Positions 1 to 7,532 of a stretch of DNA of 64,000 nt are shown in pieces. The notes under the pieces are model-generated. The model searched no databases, had not been told where the DNA came from, and was given only the letters and a program-made list of their open reading frames with translations. The position numbers and the translations under genes were made by a program. The stretch covers positions 1,663,001 to 1,727,000 of the forward strand of contig NC_020059.1 of assembly GCF_000330885.1 (NCBI RefSeq), in the 5' to 3' direction. Every line of letters starts with the position of its first letter. Positions within the stretch are counted from its first letter, which is position 1. The stretch comes from Rhizobium tropici CIAT 899. Its GTDB lineage: Bacteria; Pseudomonadota; Alphaproteobacteria; Rhizobiales; Rhizobiaceae.

Positions 1-10
1 TAATGCTGTG

Positions 11-32
11 AGGGCGGCTTTGGCCGCCCTAT
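11..32 (+). terminator. Hairpin before the first late gene of the window
   Basis: An 8-bp perfect stem, AGGGCGGC and GCCGCCCT around a TTTG loop, lies just after a TAA (1-3) that is probably the stop of the upstream gene, most likely a capsid gene outside the window. There is no long T-run, so it may be an attenuator or a 3'-end stabiliser more than a full terminator. Confidence 0.5.
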
Positions 33-51
33 CATTCTTTGGGAGGCGCCC

Positions 52-234
52 GTGCTAATTCGTTTACTGCAGGCGCTATCCGGCGTCATGAAGCATTATG
101 AAGCTGGTCGCGAGGTTGAGTGGGAAGATGTAGATGCACTGCGGCTAATTGAGCGCGGCATCGCGGAGCGCACTGCGGAGTCTGGGCCAACATCGCCCCG
201 GCCGGGGCGGCGAGGCAGAAAGGCGGCCGCATGA
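52..234 (+). CDS. Small phage protein of the head-tail region, unknown function
   Basis: This is a 60-residue protein starting at GTG with a good GGGAGG ribosome site (41-46). It is acidic in the middle, with a basic proline/arginine-rich tail (RPGRRGRK near the end). Its stop overlaps the next start as ATGA (231-234), so the two are translationally coupled. Small proteins are common between the capsid and the first connector gene in siphovirus late operons. I do not recognise a family. The start and coupling make it likely to be a true gene. Confidence 0.6.
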   Translation: MLIRLLQALSGVMKHYEAGREVEWEDVDALRLIERGIAERTAESGPTSPRPGRRGRKAAA

Positions 235-893
235 CCGATTGGTCAAGGCTTACTCGCTTGCAGGCGCCTGAGACGTCACCGATCGATTTGGACACCGCTA
301 AGCAGCATCTGCGGATCTTCCACGATGACGAAGACCAGCATATTCAGCTGTTGGTCGACGCCGTTGTTGCTTTCGTCGAGGGACCTGACGGCATTGGGCT
401 CGCGCTGACGCCGCAAAAGTGGCGTCTGTCGCTCGACAGCTTCTACTCTCGCAATTTGATCAACGGTTTCAGTCCTGCCTACGGGTATGGTGCGGCCTAC
501 CTCGATGTTGGCGCGATCTACAGCGCGATTTCGATCCCGCTTGGTCCTACCACGTCCGTTGAGCAGGTGCTTTACACCGACGACGCCGGCGCAACGCATG
601 TGGTGTCACCAGCCGATTACATCGTTGATGTGGAATCTTCGCCAGCGCGAATTTCGCCGGTCTATGGCGGCATGTGGCCAATCACCATCAACTATCCCGG
701 CGCTGTGAAGGTGGATTTCACTGCTGGTTTTTCCGAAACGCCGGCAGACCTCAAGGCAGCGTTGCTATTGCTGCTGGGCCACTGGTTCGAAAACCGAGAT
801 ACGGTAGTCGCGGGCGAACGCGCTGCGGCTGTTGAGGTCCCATTCACCGTTGATGCCATTCTCAACAAATATCGCGTCGGTAGATTTGCCTGA
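231..893 (+). CDS. Phage head-tail connector protein (gp6 / phiE125 gp8 type)
   Basis: The 220-residue protein resembles the head-tail connector family typified by HK97 gp6 and phiE125 gp8, which forms the ring under the portal. Supporting traits are an N-terminal acidic helical segment beginning after SPIDLDTAKQHLRI, a central beta-rich part (YIVDVESSPARI), and a C-terminal helix with LKAALLLLLGHWFENRD, the usual signature near the end of this family. It overlaps the preceding gene by four bases and is followed by structural genes. The family call is from remembered pattern and position and is fairly secure. Confidence 0.85.
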   Translation: MTDWSRLTRLQAPETSPIDLDTAKQHLRIFHDDEDQHIQLLVDAVVAFVEGPDGIGLALTPQKWRLSLDSFYSRNLINGFSPAYGYGAAYLDVGAIYSAISIPLGPTTSVEQVLYTDDAGATHVVSPADYIVDVESSPARISPVYGGMWPITINYPGAVKVDFTAGFSETPADLKAALLLLLGHWFENRDTVVAGERAAAVEVPFTVDAILNKYRVGRFA

Positions 894-908
894 CGCCAGG
901 AGGCTAAC

Positions 909-1118
909 ATGCCAGTCGGCAATTATTCTGCCAATGTCCATTTCAACGGGCCGGACGAGCTCGTTATCGATGTAGGCGGCAAGCTTACGATCGTCAATGG
1001 CGCCCAGATCACCGGCCTAGATTCGGTCGTTACTGCCGCCATCAAGAACAAGGCGCAGGTTCAGGCGCTGACGCCGTCCTCGACGGCCGCCGATATCGTC
1101 GCGGCTCTGAAGGCGTAA
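909..1118 (+). CDS. Small phage structural protein, possible head fibre
   Basis: A 69-residue protein with a strong GGAGG site nine bases before ATG. It has a beta-rich start (NYSANVHFNGPDELVIDVGG) and a helical end, VQALTPSSTAADIVAALKA. The closing pattern resembles short C-terminal helices seen in phage head-fibre or capsid-decoration proteins, but this is a weak resemblance. It lies between a connector and a probable capsid-cement protein, so a virion role is likely. Confidence 0.6.
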   Translation: MPVGNYSANVHFNGPDELVIDVGGKLTIVNGAQITGLDSVVTAAIKNKAQVQALTPSSTAADIVAALKA

Positions 1119-1121
1119 TCC

Positions 1122-1526
1122 ATGGCTGATCTCGTCATAACCCCCGCAAACGTCGTTGCAGGCTCTAACGCCACGCGCGACATTGGCACTGCCGGCGCTA
1201 CGATCGCTGCCGGCCACGCTGTCTATCTCGATGCAGCAACCAACAATTGGCTGTTGTCGGACAACAACGGCACCGGTACGCGCCAGGTGAAGGGCATTGC
1301 TCTCAACGGCGCATCGATCAATCAGCCGCTCACGGTTGCAAAGGCCGGTGATGTTACGATCGGCGCGACGCTCGTGCCCGGCACGGCATATTACCTCTCG
1401 GCCACGCCGGGTGGCATTTGTCCGGTGGCTGATCTTGCGACGGGCATGGATTCAGTGCTTATCGGCCTGGCCAAGAGCGCAAGCGTTCTGGCCGTCGACA
1501 TCCAGAACTCGGGCGTCACGCTCTAA
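1122..1526 (+). CDS. Putative capsid decoration / cement protein
   Basis: The 134-residue protein is rich in Ala, Gly, Thr and Val, and short beta-strand segments dominate. It has a pattern typical of DUF2190-like or other capsid-cement proteins: GHAVYLDAATNNWLLSDN, then a KGIALNGA segment and a GATLVPGTAYYLSATPGG turn. No catalytic motif is seen. The start ATG follows the previous stop by three bases, and its own stop overlaps the next ATG (TAATG). Function is inferred from composition and position, not from a firm family match. Confidence 0.6.
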   Translation: MADLVITPANVVAGSNATRDIGTAGATIAAGHAVYLDAATNNWLLSDNNGTGTRQVKGIALNGASINQPLTVAKAGDVTIGATLVPGTAYYLSATPGGICPVADLATGMDSVLIGLAKSASVLAVDIQNSGVTL

Positions 1527-1708
1527 TGTGGGTACGGTTTACGGCCCACTTCCATTGGAAGGTTTCGTCGGCCGTAACCATCGCCTACAAGCCGGATGGC
1601 GGCCCCATGAAGGATGGTCGCTACCTGGTGACGCGCGCCTGCGCTGAAGCCGCGGGCGACAAGGCGGTCAAGTGCGGCCGACCTTCCGGACCTGGGAGGC
1701 TTCGATAA
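1526..1708 (+). CDS. Small phage protein, unknown function
   Basis: A 60-residue protein starting at an ATG that shares a base with the TAA of the previous gene, and ending with a TAA that shares a base with the next ATG. The tight one-base overlaps on both sides argue that it is translated. It is basic and rich in aromatic residues near the N-terminus (WVRFTAHFHWKV). No family is recognised; its place is between capsid decoration and head-closure genes. Confidence 0.55.
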   Translation: MWVRFTAHFHWKVSSAVTIAYKPDGGPMKDGRYLVTRACAEAAGDKAVKCGRPSGPGRLR

Positions 1709-2067
1709 TGGCTCCGACAAAACCCGGTATCCCAAAGCTGCGAGAAAAGCTTCACTTTCAGCGCCGAGAGATCGTCGATGACGGCTACGGCAATGAGGTT
1801 TCCGGCGATTTCGCAACGGTATTCACTGCTGCTGCGGAGCTCATTCCGCTGACGGGTAGCGAACCGGTCATTGCAGCGCGGCTCACCGGCGTGCAGCCAT
1901 ATATCATTCGCATTCGCAGCCATGTCGCAGCGCGCGAGGTGGCGACGTCTTGGCGCGCCGTCGATGCACGAAACGGTGCTCGCATTTTCAACATCACGTC
2001 ATCTGCGAACCTCGATGAGAAGAACGCCTATATCGACATGATGGCCACGCAAGGGGTCGCGGCGTAA
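1708..2067 (+). CDS. Phage head-tail adaptor / head closure protein
   Basis: The 119-residue protein fits the head-tail joining family (SPP1 gp16 / HK97 gp7-like, Phage_H_T_join). It has an N-terminal segment LREKLHFQRREIVDDGYGN, typical of the family's opening 'quality of fit' strand, then beta strands ending ARIFNITSSANLDEKNAYID. ATG 1708 is preferred over longer in-frame starts because a GGGAGG site (1694-1699) precedes it and it overlaps the previous stop by one base. The protein would seal the portal before tail attachment. Confidence 0.82.
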   Translation: MAPTKPGIPKLREKLHFQRREIVDDGYGNEVSGDFATVFTAAAELIPLTGSEPVIAARLTGVQPYIIRIRSHVAAREVATSWRAVDARNGARIFNITSSANLDEKNAYIDMMATQGVAA

Positions 2068-2558
2068 TGGCGCTGAAGGCTATGATCATCGGCCGCGAGC
2101 GGCTTAACCAGCGCATCAACGATATGGCGCCGAATGTCGAAAGATATGCGGCGCAGGCGAAGATGGCGGCCGGGACTGAACTCGCCGAGGCAATTCGGCA
2201 ACTGGCCCCGCGTGGCGCTACGCTCGAGTATGCCGAAAGCATAGATGCTGATTTGCTGGCAAGCCGCCCAGCGCAAGAGCAGGTGGGCACAAGCAAGACT
2301 AAAGACCCGTCAGCAGTCGGAATATTTGCCGAATTCATTTGGCGGTTTCTCGAATTCGGGACTGCGCCGCACAACACCGCCAAGGGTGGCGGAACTGTTG
2401 CCGGCAAGAAGCAGGCTGCGGCAGGTGGAGGCAATATGCATCCCGGTACGGCGGCGCAACCGCATGTCTTCACGACATACCGAGCGATGAAGCCGCGCAT
2501 AAAACGCAAGATTATGGCTGCCGTTAGCCGTGGCGTCAGGGAGGCTATGAAGAAGTAA
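2067..2558 (+). CDS. HK97 gp10-like neck / tail completion protein
   Basis: The 163-residue protein has the HK97-gp10 family layout: an N-terminal helix (ERLNQRINDMAPNVER), the APRGATLEYAESI segment, a central WRFLEFGTAPHN motif that is the family hallmark, a Gly-rich loop, and a C-terminal basic helix after AQPHVFTTYRAMKPRI. These proteins act at the head-tail interface. ATG overlaps the previous stop by one base and the stop overlaps the next ATG, as elsewhere in this operon. Confidence 0.87.
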   Translation: MALKAMIIGRERLNQRINDMAPNVERYAAQAKMAAGTELAEAIRQLAPRGATLEYAESIDADLLASRPAQEQVGTSKTKDPSAVGIFAEFIWRFLEFGTAPHNTAKGGGTVAGKKQAAAGGGNMHPGTAAQPHVFTTYRAMKPRIKRKIMAAVSRGVREAMKK

Positions 2559-2977
2559 TGGCTAGTCCTGAGCTTGAGCTACAGGGCGCTATCGTGGCGC
2601 GCCTGAAGGCAGATAGCGCCGTCATGGCGCAGGCGAACGGCATCTATGACCAGCCGCCAGACACCGCATTCGCGACCCCCAAAGAGGGATATGTCACGAT
2701 CGGCGAGGCGCAAACACTGCGCGATGATGCTTCATGCATCAATGGCGGAACATCGTTTCTGACCCTGCATGCATGGTCTAGGAAGGTCGGATTTCCGGCT
2801 GTGAAGCTGTTGGCCGACGCCGTTGTGGAGAGCCTCCATCTGGCGCCGATCACGCTTCAAACCAATCGGCTCATATCGATTATGCACCGCCAGACGCGGG
2901 TCTTCCGCGATCCGGACGGACTTACAAGCCACGCCGCCATTGATTTTGTGGCGCGCACCGAAAAGCCGATCGCCTAA
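2558..2977 (+). CDS. DUF3168 tail terminator protein
   Basis: The 139-residue protein matches DUF3168, the tail terminator (gp17-like) family that caps the tail tube and joins it to the neck. Visible traits are the N-terminal LELQGAIVARLKAD helix, the YDQPPDTAFATPKEGYVTIG strand-turn region, and TSFLTLHAWSRKVGFPAVK, the conserved HxWS segment. The gene sits exactly where a tail terminator belongs, between gp10-like and tail tube genes. Confidence 0.87.
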   Translation: MASPELELQGAIVARLKADSAVMAQANGIYDQPPDTAFATPKEGYVTIGEAQTLRDDASCINGGTSFLTLHAWSRKVGFPAVKLLADAVVESLHLAPITLQTNRLISIMHRQTRVFRDPDGLTSHAAIDFVARTEKPIA

Positions 2978-3020
2978 GCGCCGGCCACCCTACCACCACC
3001 ACATTTTTTGGAGACCTGAT

Positions 3021-3452
3021 ATGGCAGATGGCCAGCAGCTTGGCCGCCTGTTGCTGATTAAGATCGGCGACGGCGCAGATCCAGAAGTATTCACCAATCT
3101 CTGCGGTCTCAAGACCCGCAGTTTCAACATGTCCGCCAACGAAGTCGACACGACTATTCCATCGTGCACGAATCCGGGCGGCCCGGTCCAGAAAACGAGC
3201 CGGCCAGGCATTGCCAATCGCACTTTTACTGGTTCTGGCAACTTCGTTTCGAGCGCAGCGTCTGACGTGTTCATGAATCACGTTCGCGCAAGCGAGGCGT
3301 TTAACGCTCAGGTCATCGTTCCGGGCGACGGCACCTATCAGGGTTCGTGGATGGTCACTGACTTTTCGTTCAGCGGCGACGTCGAGCCCAACATGGAATT
3401 CAGCGCGACCTTCGTTGCCGCTGACGTCCTGACATTCACGCCAGAAGCATAA
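3021..3452 (+). CDS. Major tail tube protein
   Basis: A 143-residue tail tube protein of the TP901-1/phi13 type. It opens with QLGRLLLIKIGDG, contains the family's FTNLCGLKTRSFNMSANEVD segment, and ends with YQGSWMVTDFSFSGDVEPN followed by a short beta-strand tail (FSATFVAADVLTF). ATG 3021 is chosen because the longer reading frame runs back through the previous gene and because GGAG (3010-3013) lies upstream. The protein polymerises into the tube whose length is set by the tape measure at 4137. Confidence 0.87.
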   Translation: MADGQQLGRLLLIKIGDGADPEVFTNLCGLKTRSFNMSANEVDTTIPSCTNPGGPVQKTSRPGIANRTFTGSGNFVSSAASDVFMNHVRASEAFNAQVIVPGDGTYQGSWMVTDFSFSGDVEPNMEFSATFVAADVLTFTPEA

Positions 3453-3475
3453 TTCCGACGAGCGAGGAGATAGTC

Positions 3476-3856
3476 GTGACCTCTGAAAAGAAAAGCAAAG
3501 TCTTTCCGCTTCCCGTCAATGAGGCGAGAGGCGAAGTGCCGCTGTGGATCGGCAATATTCCGATCGTTCTTGCCGCTGAAATGGAGCGCCTCGCAGGTTT
3601 GTCAAGCCGCCTGCAGTGCAGATCGTTGAACGAACTTTTCCAGCGCCTGACGAGCGTGGAGCTTTCTGCAACGCTCGCAGGCGTAGAATTGCTTGCTGTC
3701 CGCGGCGACGTTAAGGGCGCGCTGTCGAAGCTCAGTTTGAAGCATTTTGCTGACTGTGGCGTCGCCTTTTCCGCTGTCCTCGCCCACCATTTTGACGGTG
3801 ACGAGGGAAACGAGGAGGCCGTCGAGGAAAAGACGGCGGCCGACAAGACGGAATAG
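3476..3856 (+). CDS. Tail assembly chaperone, zero-frame product (GTA gp10 type)
   Basis: The 126-residue product resembles the GTA-gp10 tail protein family (Phage_TAC_11), now regarded as a tail assembly chaperone. It has an N-terminal beta segment (EVPLWIGNIPIVLAAEMERL), a helical middle, and an acidic tail (GDEGNEEAVEEKTAADKTE). GTG start at 3476 follows GAGGAG. Chaperones of this kind coat the tape measure and are usually made in two forms, a short one and a frameshifted long one. Codons 111 and 112 (GGA AAC) lie in the slippery heptamer described at 3805, so ribosomes may shift there into the -1 frame. Confidence 0.82.
   Translation: MTSEKKSKVFPLPVNEARGEVPLWIGNIPIVLAAEMERLAGLSSRLQCRSLNELFQRLTSVELSATLAGVELLAVRGDVKGALSKLSLKHFADCGVAFSAVLAHHFDGDEGNEEAVEEKTAADKTE
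3805..3837 (+). promoter_or_regulatory. Programmed -1 ribosomal frameshift signal
   Basis: The heptamer GGGAAAC (3805-3811) is in phase as G GGA AAC, fitting X XXY YYZ and differing only in the last base from the lambda G-T site GGGAAAG. Six bases later begins a 6-bp GC-rich stem, GCCGTC (3818-3823) with GACGGC (3832-3837), loop of eight. Spacing and order match known stimulatory hairpins. The -1 frame is open from here to 4056. Confidence 0.75.
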
Positions 3857-4056
3857 ACGATGCTTTTCCGTGGCGCCAATGGATGCGCACAGGGATAGGT
3901 GGACTGGGTTGGCGGCCTTCTGATTTTTGGGCCGCCACCCTGACGGAGTTTTTTGAGGCGATCCGCGGCTATAACGACGCGAACGGCGCCGAAGAAGACG
4001 CTGGAGCCCCGACCGACAACGAGATGGCCGGACTTCTAGCCAAATACGGCGGTTGA
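3811..4056 (+). CDS. Tail assembly chaperone, -1 frame extension (TAC_6 type)
   Basis: Read in the -1 frame from 3811 this gives 81 residues ending at TGA 4054-4056. It carries the signature of the phage TIGR02216 / TAC_6 chaperone family: FPWRQWMRTGIGGLGWRPSD followed by FWAATLTEFFEAIRGY. The frame opens right after a TGA at 3799-3801 and has no ATG, GTG or TTG before 3883, where ATG falls inside the conserved FPW motif. Independent initiation would therefore truncate the domain. The simplest reading is a 193-residue fusion made by -1 frameshifting from the gene at 3476. Confidence 0.75.
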   Translation, partial: RGGRRGKDGGRQDGIDDAFPWRQWMRTGIGGLGWRPSDFWAATLTEFFEAIRGYNDANGAEEDAGAPTDNEMAGLLAKYGG

Positions 4057-4088
4057 TCGCCAAGGTTTTTCAAACATCGACATTTCCA

Positions 4089-4122
4089 ACAATGCCCGCT
4101 CGCGCGGGCATTGTCTTTTTTT
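4089..4122 (+). terminator. Rho-independent terminator-like hairpin before the tape measure
   Basis: An 11-bp perfect stem, ACAATGCCCGC with GCGGGCATTGT, is followed by C and seven T residues. It lies in the 80-base gap before the tape measure gene. In a single rightward operon such a site is likely to be partial, reducing expression of the genes downstream, or to mark a transcript 3' end. Confidence 0.75.
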
Positions 4123-4136
4123 AGGGTGCGCGCCTA

Positions 4137-7100
4137 GTGGCTGATGATAATGAAGACCTAATTATTTCGATCAGCACGGACGTCGCAACGCTTCGTCGAT
4201 CGAATAAGAAGCTCGAAGCTGCTATGGGCGAGACGCTCAAGAAGATCGAGCAACTTACTGCCGGCACCAGCGCCAAGATGGATGCCACGTTCGCCAATGG
4301 CGCGAACAAGATGGCTGCCTCCATGCGCAAGGTGGAAGGTGCTTCGCGCGACGCCAGTCGGGCTGGCTTGGGCATATCTGCGGCGTTTGCGAAGGTTTTT
4401 GCCGTTGTGGGCGCAGCAAAGGGATTTCAGGATCTCGCTGACAGCTCAATCCGCATGACGAATGCCCTTAAGGTCGCAGGCCTCCAGGGCGCGGAATTGC
4501 AGTCTACGCTTGGAAAGCTTTACGATTCGGCGTTGCGCAATCATGCGCCTATCGAAGCCCTGACGACCCTTTACGGGCGAGCCGCGTTGCAGCAGAAAGA
4601 GCTTGGGGCATCAAGCAGCCAGCTTATCACGTTTACCGACACTGTTGGCAAAGCACTTCGAGTTTCCGGTACGAGCGCCGAGGAGGCGCAAGGTTCGCTT
4701 CTGCAGTTGTCGCAGGCCCTTGGCTCCGGCACTGTTCACGCGGAAGAATTCAATTCGATCATCGAAGGTATGCCAGCGCTTGCGCAGGCTGCTGCCAAGG
4801 GTATCAAACAGGCGAACGGTTCCGTCGCAGAGCTTAAGACCCTTGTAAACAATCAACAGCTTTCGAGCCGCGCATTATTTGACGGCATTATCGCCGGCGC
4901 TTCCGATCTTGACCATAAATTGCAGGGCACCGGCGCCACGATAGGCAATGCCTTCACTGACCTGCAGACGTCGCTCACGAAGGCGGCCGGAAAGTTCGAC
5001 GATGTTACTGGCGCCAGCAAGGCGACAGTTGAGACGATCGAGAAGGTCGTCACGACCCTCAATGGCCTCGATATCGTCAAATTGGCCAATGACGTTCAGT
5101 CGGTCATTAACAAGCTCAATGAATTTGGCAATACCTACGATAACCTGCTAAAGCAGGCCGGCAGTGGTCCGACGCTGAAAGAGCGTATTGACGAGCTGGT
5201 GAAACCGTTCACTGGCGGCAAGCCTCTTATTGATCTTGGTCCGGCCTTTTCCAATCAGCCGATCGACGTTGAGAAGCTAGGCCGAGAGCGCTCAGCTCGT
5301 CAGTCTGAGGCTGACGCGGACAAGCTCAAGGCGCTGCAGGAGCAATATGACGCTGCTGTGAAGTTGCAGAAGGCCATCGGCCTTCCTGTCAACAATGACG
5401 CCAATGTAGAGCTGCTTCGGCATATGGATGAAATTCGCGACAGGATCAATGCCGCGAAGGATGCGCTGGTATCGTTCAAGCGCGAAGGCGAAAAGCAGGG
5501 TCCGCCCGATCTTCGGCGCTTTCAAAAGCCGGATAACTTCAAGGATGAGCTGCCGCCACCGGCACAGGTGGATATCACCGATCCGCGTTATGCAAATACC
5601 GCTCAAAATGCTGCAAAGCTAAAAAAGGCGTATGACGACCTATCCAAATCCGCGCAGGATCGCAATGATCAGGTGCGGCAAGAAATTTCCCTTGTTGGTA
5701 AGTCCGGTGCTGTTCTTGACGCTGCTCGCACGAAATTGCAGCTGCTGCAAAAGGCGCAGAATGACGGCATTACCGGCGACAACCTGAAGAACATTCAGGA
5801 TCTGGCCGATGCCTACGCCAAGCTTTCTGAGGAGTTGGCCGGCGTCACGCTGGTTCAAACGGCGAAGGACAAAAACCAGGATCTTCAGAACGAGATTGAA
5901 CTCGTCGGGAAGACCGGTCTTGCCTACGATGCCGCAAAGTACAAGCTTGATCTCCTCAATGAGGCGCGCAAAAACGGCGTGACAGGCGAGCATCTCGCGG
6001 CTCTTGAAAAAGAAGCTGATATTTACGCCAAACAGGCGGAAGTGCTCGCAAAAGTCAAGCTTTATAAGGATCTCAGCGACCAAAACCGGCTTGCTGCGCT
6101 GCCGTCTCGCGATCGACAGATTGTCGAAATGCAAAGGCAATATGGCCTTCCTGAAGATCCAAACAGCGCAACGGGTCGCGATATAGGGCGCAACCTTGAC
6201 CAGCAGGCGAACCGCGAGGCTGTCACCAGCTTCCTGACTGATTTTAAGGATGGTCTCGTCAAGAACGGCGAGAGCATCGGCAAAGCCTTTGGGCAGGCGC
6301 TGCAAAATGCGCTGATGAAGCAGGCGGACAAACTCTGGGAGAACTTGTTCAACCAGATTGCAAATGCCTTGTTTAAAACCAGCGGCTCTACGCCAAGCGT
6401 TGCAACCGGTGTTTCTAGCGTTGGCGCCTCTGTTGTAGGGAAGGCACTTTCTGGCTCATCCGGTGCCGCCGTCAATCCTGTTACGGCTGGCAATATGTCT
6501 GCCTTTGCTGGCGCGATTAAGTCGATCGAGAGTAGCGGAAATTATGGCGCTCTTGGACCGGTTCTCAAAAGTGGTGATCGGGCATATGGCGCCTATCAAG
6601 TGATGGGAGCTAACGTTCCTTCATGGACAAAGGCCGCCACAGGAACGGCAATGACGCCAAGTGCATTTCTTAACGATAGAAATGCACAAGATGCTGTTTT
6701 CAATAAATATTTCGGTGCGTCGCTATCGAAATATGGAAATCCGCAAGATGCGGCCAGCGTATGGTTTTCGGGGCGACCGCTGGCTAAAGCTGGACTCGCC
6801 AGCGATGGCTTCAACACTACTCCAGAATACGTCACCAAGTTCAATAATGCGCTTGGTGATGCATCGAAGAGCGTTGGAAATTTCGGCACAGACATCGGTC
6901 AGATTGGCAATTCAATAGGTAAGAGTTTGACGGGCGGTGCAGGTGCACTTTCTGCGACGCCTGCAGCCGGTGGCTCTCTTCTATCTCTGCTGTCGTCGCC
7001 AAACTTCACACCGAATACCAGCCTCGGCGCGGTTATCGGCATGCCAGGTGCGCAGCAGCCATCTGCTGGCGGCCTGTTTGGGTCGTTGTTCTCTTGGATA

Positions 7101-7529
7101 CCCAAGATTTTTGGATTTGCCGATGGCGGCCATGTGGCCGGCCCTGGATCGGGTCGCAGCGACAGCATACCGGCATGGTTGTCCAATGGCGAGTTCGTCG
7201 TCAATGCGAATGCCACGAAAAAGCATCGCAACATGCTTGAAGCGATAAACCGCGGCTCGGTGGCGAAGTTCGCTGACGGCGGCCTTGTTACGCCGCAGCT
7301 GGTTACGGCGCCCACCGCACCTACGCTTCGGCCTCGGGCTGCCACCGCCGCCAATGACAACCGCAATCCAGGCATCCTTCATGTCCAGATCAGCGGCGCA
7401 AGCGGCGACGATCATGTCCGCACGCTTGTGAAGCAGGGCGTAGGTGAGGGGCTCGCTCAGTACAACACCCAACAGCGTCGCGGCGGCTTCGGTCGCCTGC
7501 AGAACCAGTACGCAAACCAGAAGGCATGA
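4137..7529 (+). CDS. Tape measure protein with internal muralytic domain
   Basis: At 1130 residues this is the tail tape measure. Residues about 100-215 carry the tape-measure N-terminal domain (LKVAGLQGAELQSTLGKLYD and later SGTVHAEEFNSIIEGMPALA). The middle (about 380-720) is helical with repeated AAKYKLDLL / AARTKLQLL units, as expected for a long coiled rod. Residues about 785-910 resemble a lytic transglycosylase or lysozyme-like domain (IKSIESSGNYGALGP, then YGAYQVMG), which probably opens peptidoglycan during DNA entry. Two FADGGHVAGPG-like glycine motifs (about 1000 and 1045) follow, typical of tape measure ends. Start is GTG 4137 with only a weak AGGG upstream. The length implies a tail of roughly 1.5-1.7 angstrom per residue. 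Confidence 0.88.
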   Translation: MADDNEDLIISISTDVATLRRSNKKLEAAMGETLKKIEQLTAGTSAKMDATFANGANKMAASMRKVEGASRDASRAGLGISAAFAKVFAVVGAAKGFQDLADSSIRMTNALKVAGLQGAELQSTLGKLYDSALRNHAPIEALTTLYGRAALQQKELGASSSQLITFTDTVGKALRVSGTSAEEAQGSLLQLSQALGSGTVHAEEFNSIIEGMPALAQAAAKGIKQANGSVAELKTLVNNQQLSSRALFDGIIAGASDLDHKLQGTGATIGNAFTDLQTSLTKAAGKFDDVTGASKATVETIEKVVTTLNGLDIVKLANDVQSVINKLNEFGNTYDNLLKQAGSGPTLKERIDELVKPFTGGKPLIDLGPAFSNQPIDVEKLGRERSARQSEADADKLKALQEQYDAAVKLQKAIGLPVNNDANVELLRHMDEIRDRINAAKDALVSFKREGEKQGPPDLRRFQKPDNFKDELPPPAQVDITDPRYANTAQNAAKLKKAYDDLSKSAQDRNDQVRQEISLVGKSGAVLDAARTKLQLLQKAQNDGITGDNLKNIQDLADAYAKLSEELAGVTLVQTAKDKNQDLQNEIELVGKTGLAYDAAKYKLDLLNEARKNGVTGEHLAALEKEADIYAKQAEVLAKVKLYKDLSDQNRLAALPSRDRQIVEMQRQYGLPEDPNSATGRDIGRNLDQQANREAVTSFLTDFKDGLVKNGESIGKAFGQALQNALMKQADKLWENLFNQIANALFKTSGSTPSVATGVSSVGASVVGKALSGSSGAAVNPVTAGNMSAFAGAIKSIESSGNYGALGPVLKSGDRAYGAYQVMGANVPSWTKAATGTAMTPSAFLNDRNAQDAVFNKYFGASLSKYGNPQDAASVWFSGRPLAKAGLASDGFNTTPEYVTKFNNALGDASKSVGNFGTDIGQIGNSIGKSLTGGAGALSATPAAGGSLLSLLSSPNFTPNTSLGAVIGMPGAQQPSAGGLFGSLFSWIPKIFGFADGGHVAGPGSGRSDSIPAWLSNGEFVVNANATKKHRNMLEAINRGSVAKFADGGLVTPQLVTAPTAPTLRPRAATAANDNRNPGILHVQISGASGDDHVRTLVKQGVGEGLAQYNTQQRRGGFGRLQNQYANQKA

Positions 7530-7532
7530 TGG

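Noticed and set aside
3860..3898. ATG 3860 as the start of the second tail chaperone
   Set aside because: It is in the frame of the first chaperone and meets a stop at 3896-3898; the conserved FPW motif is in a different frame.
3883..4056. Independent start of the second chaperone at ATG 3883
   Set aside because: It would remove the FPWRQW start of the TAC_6 motif and has no ribosome site; frameshifting explains the open frame better.
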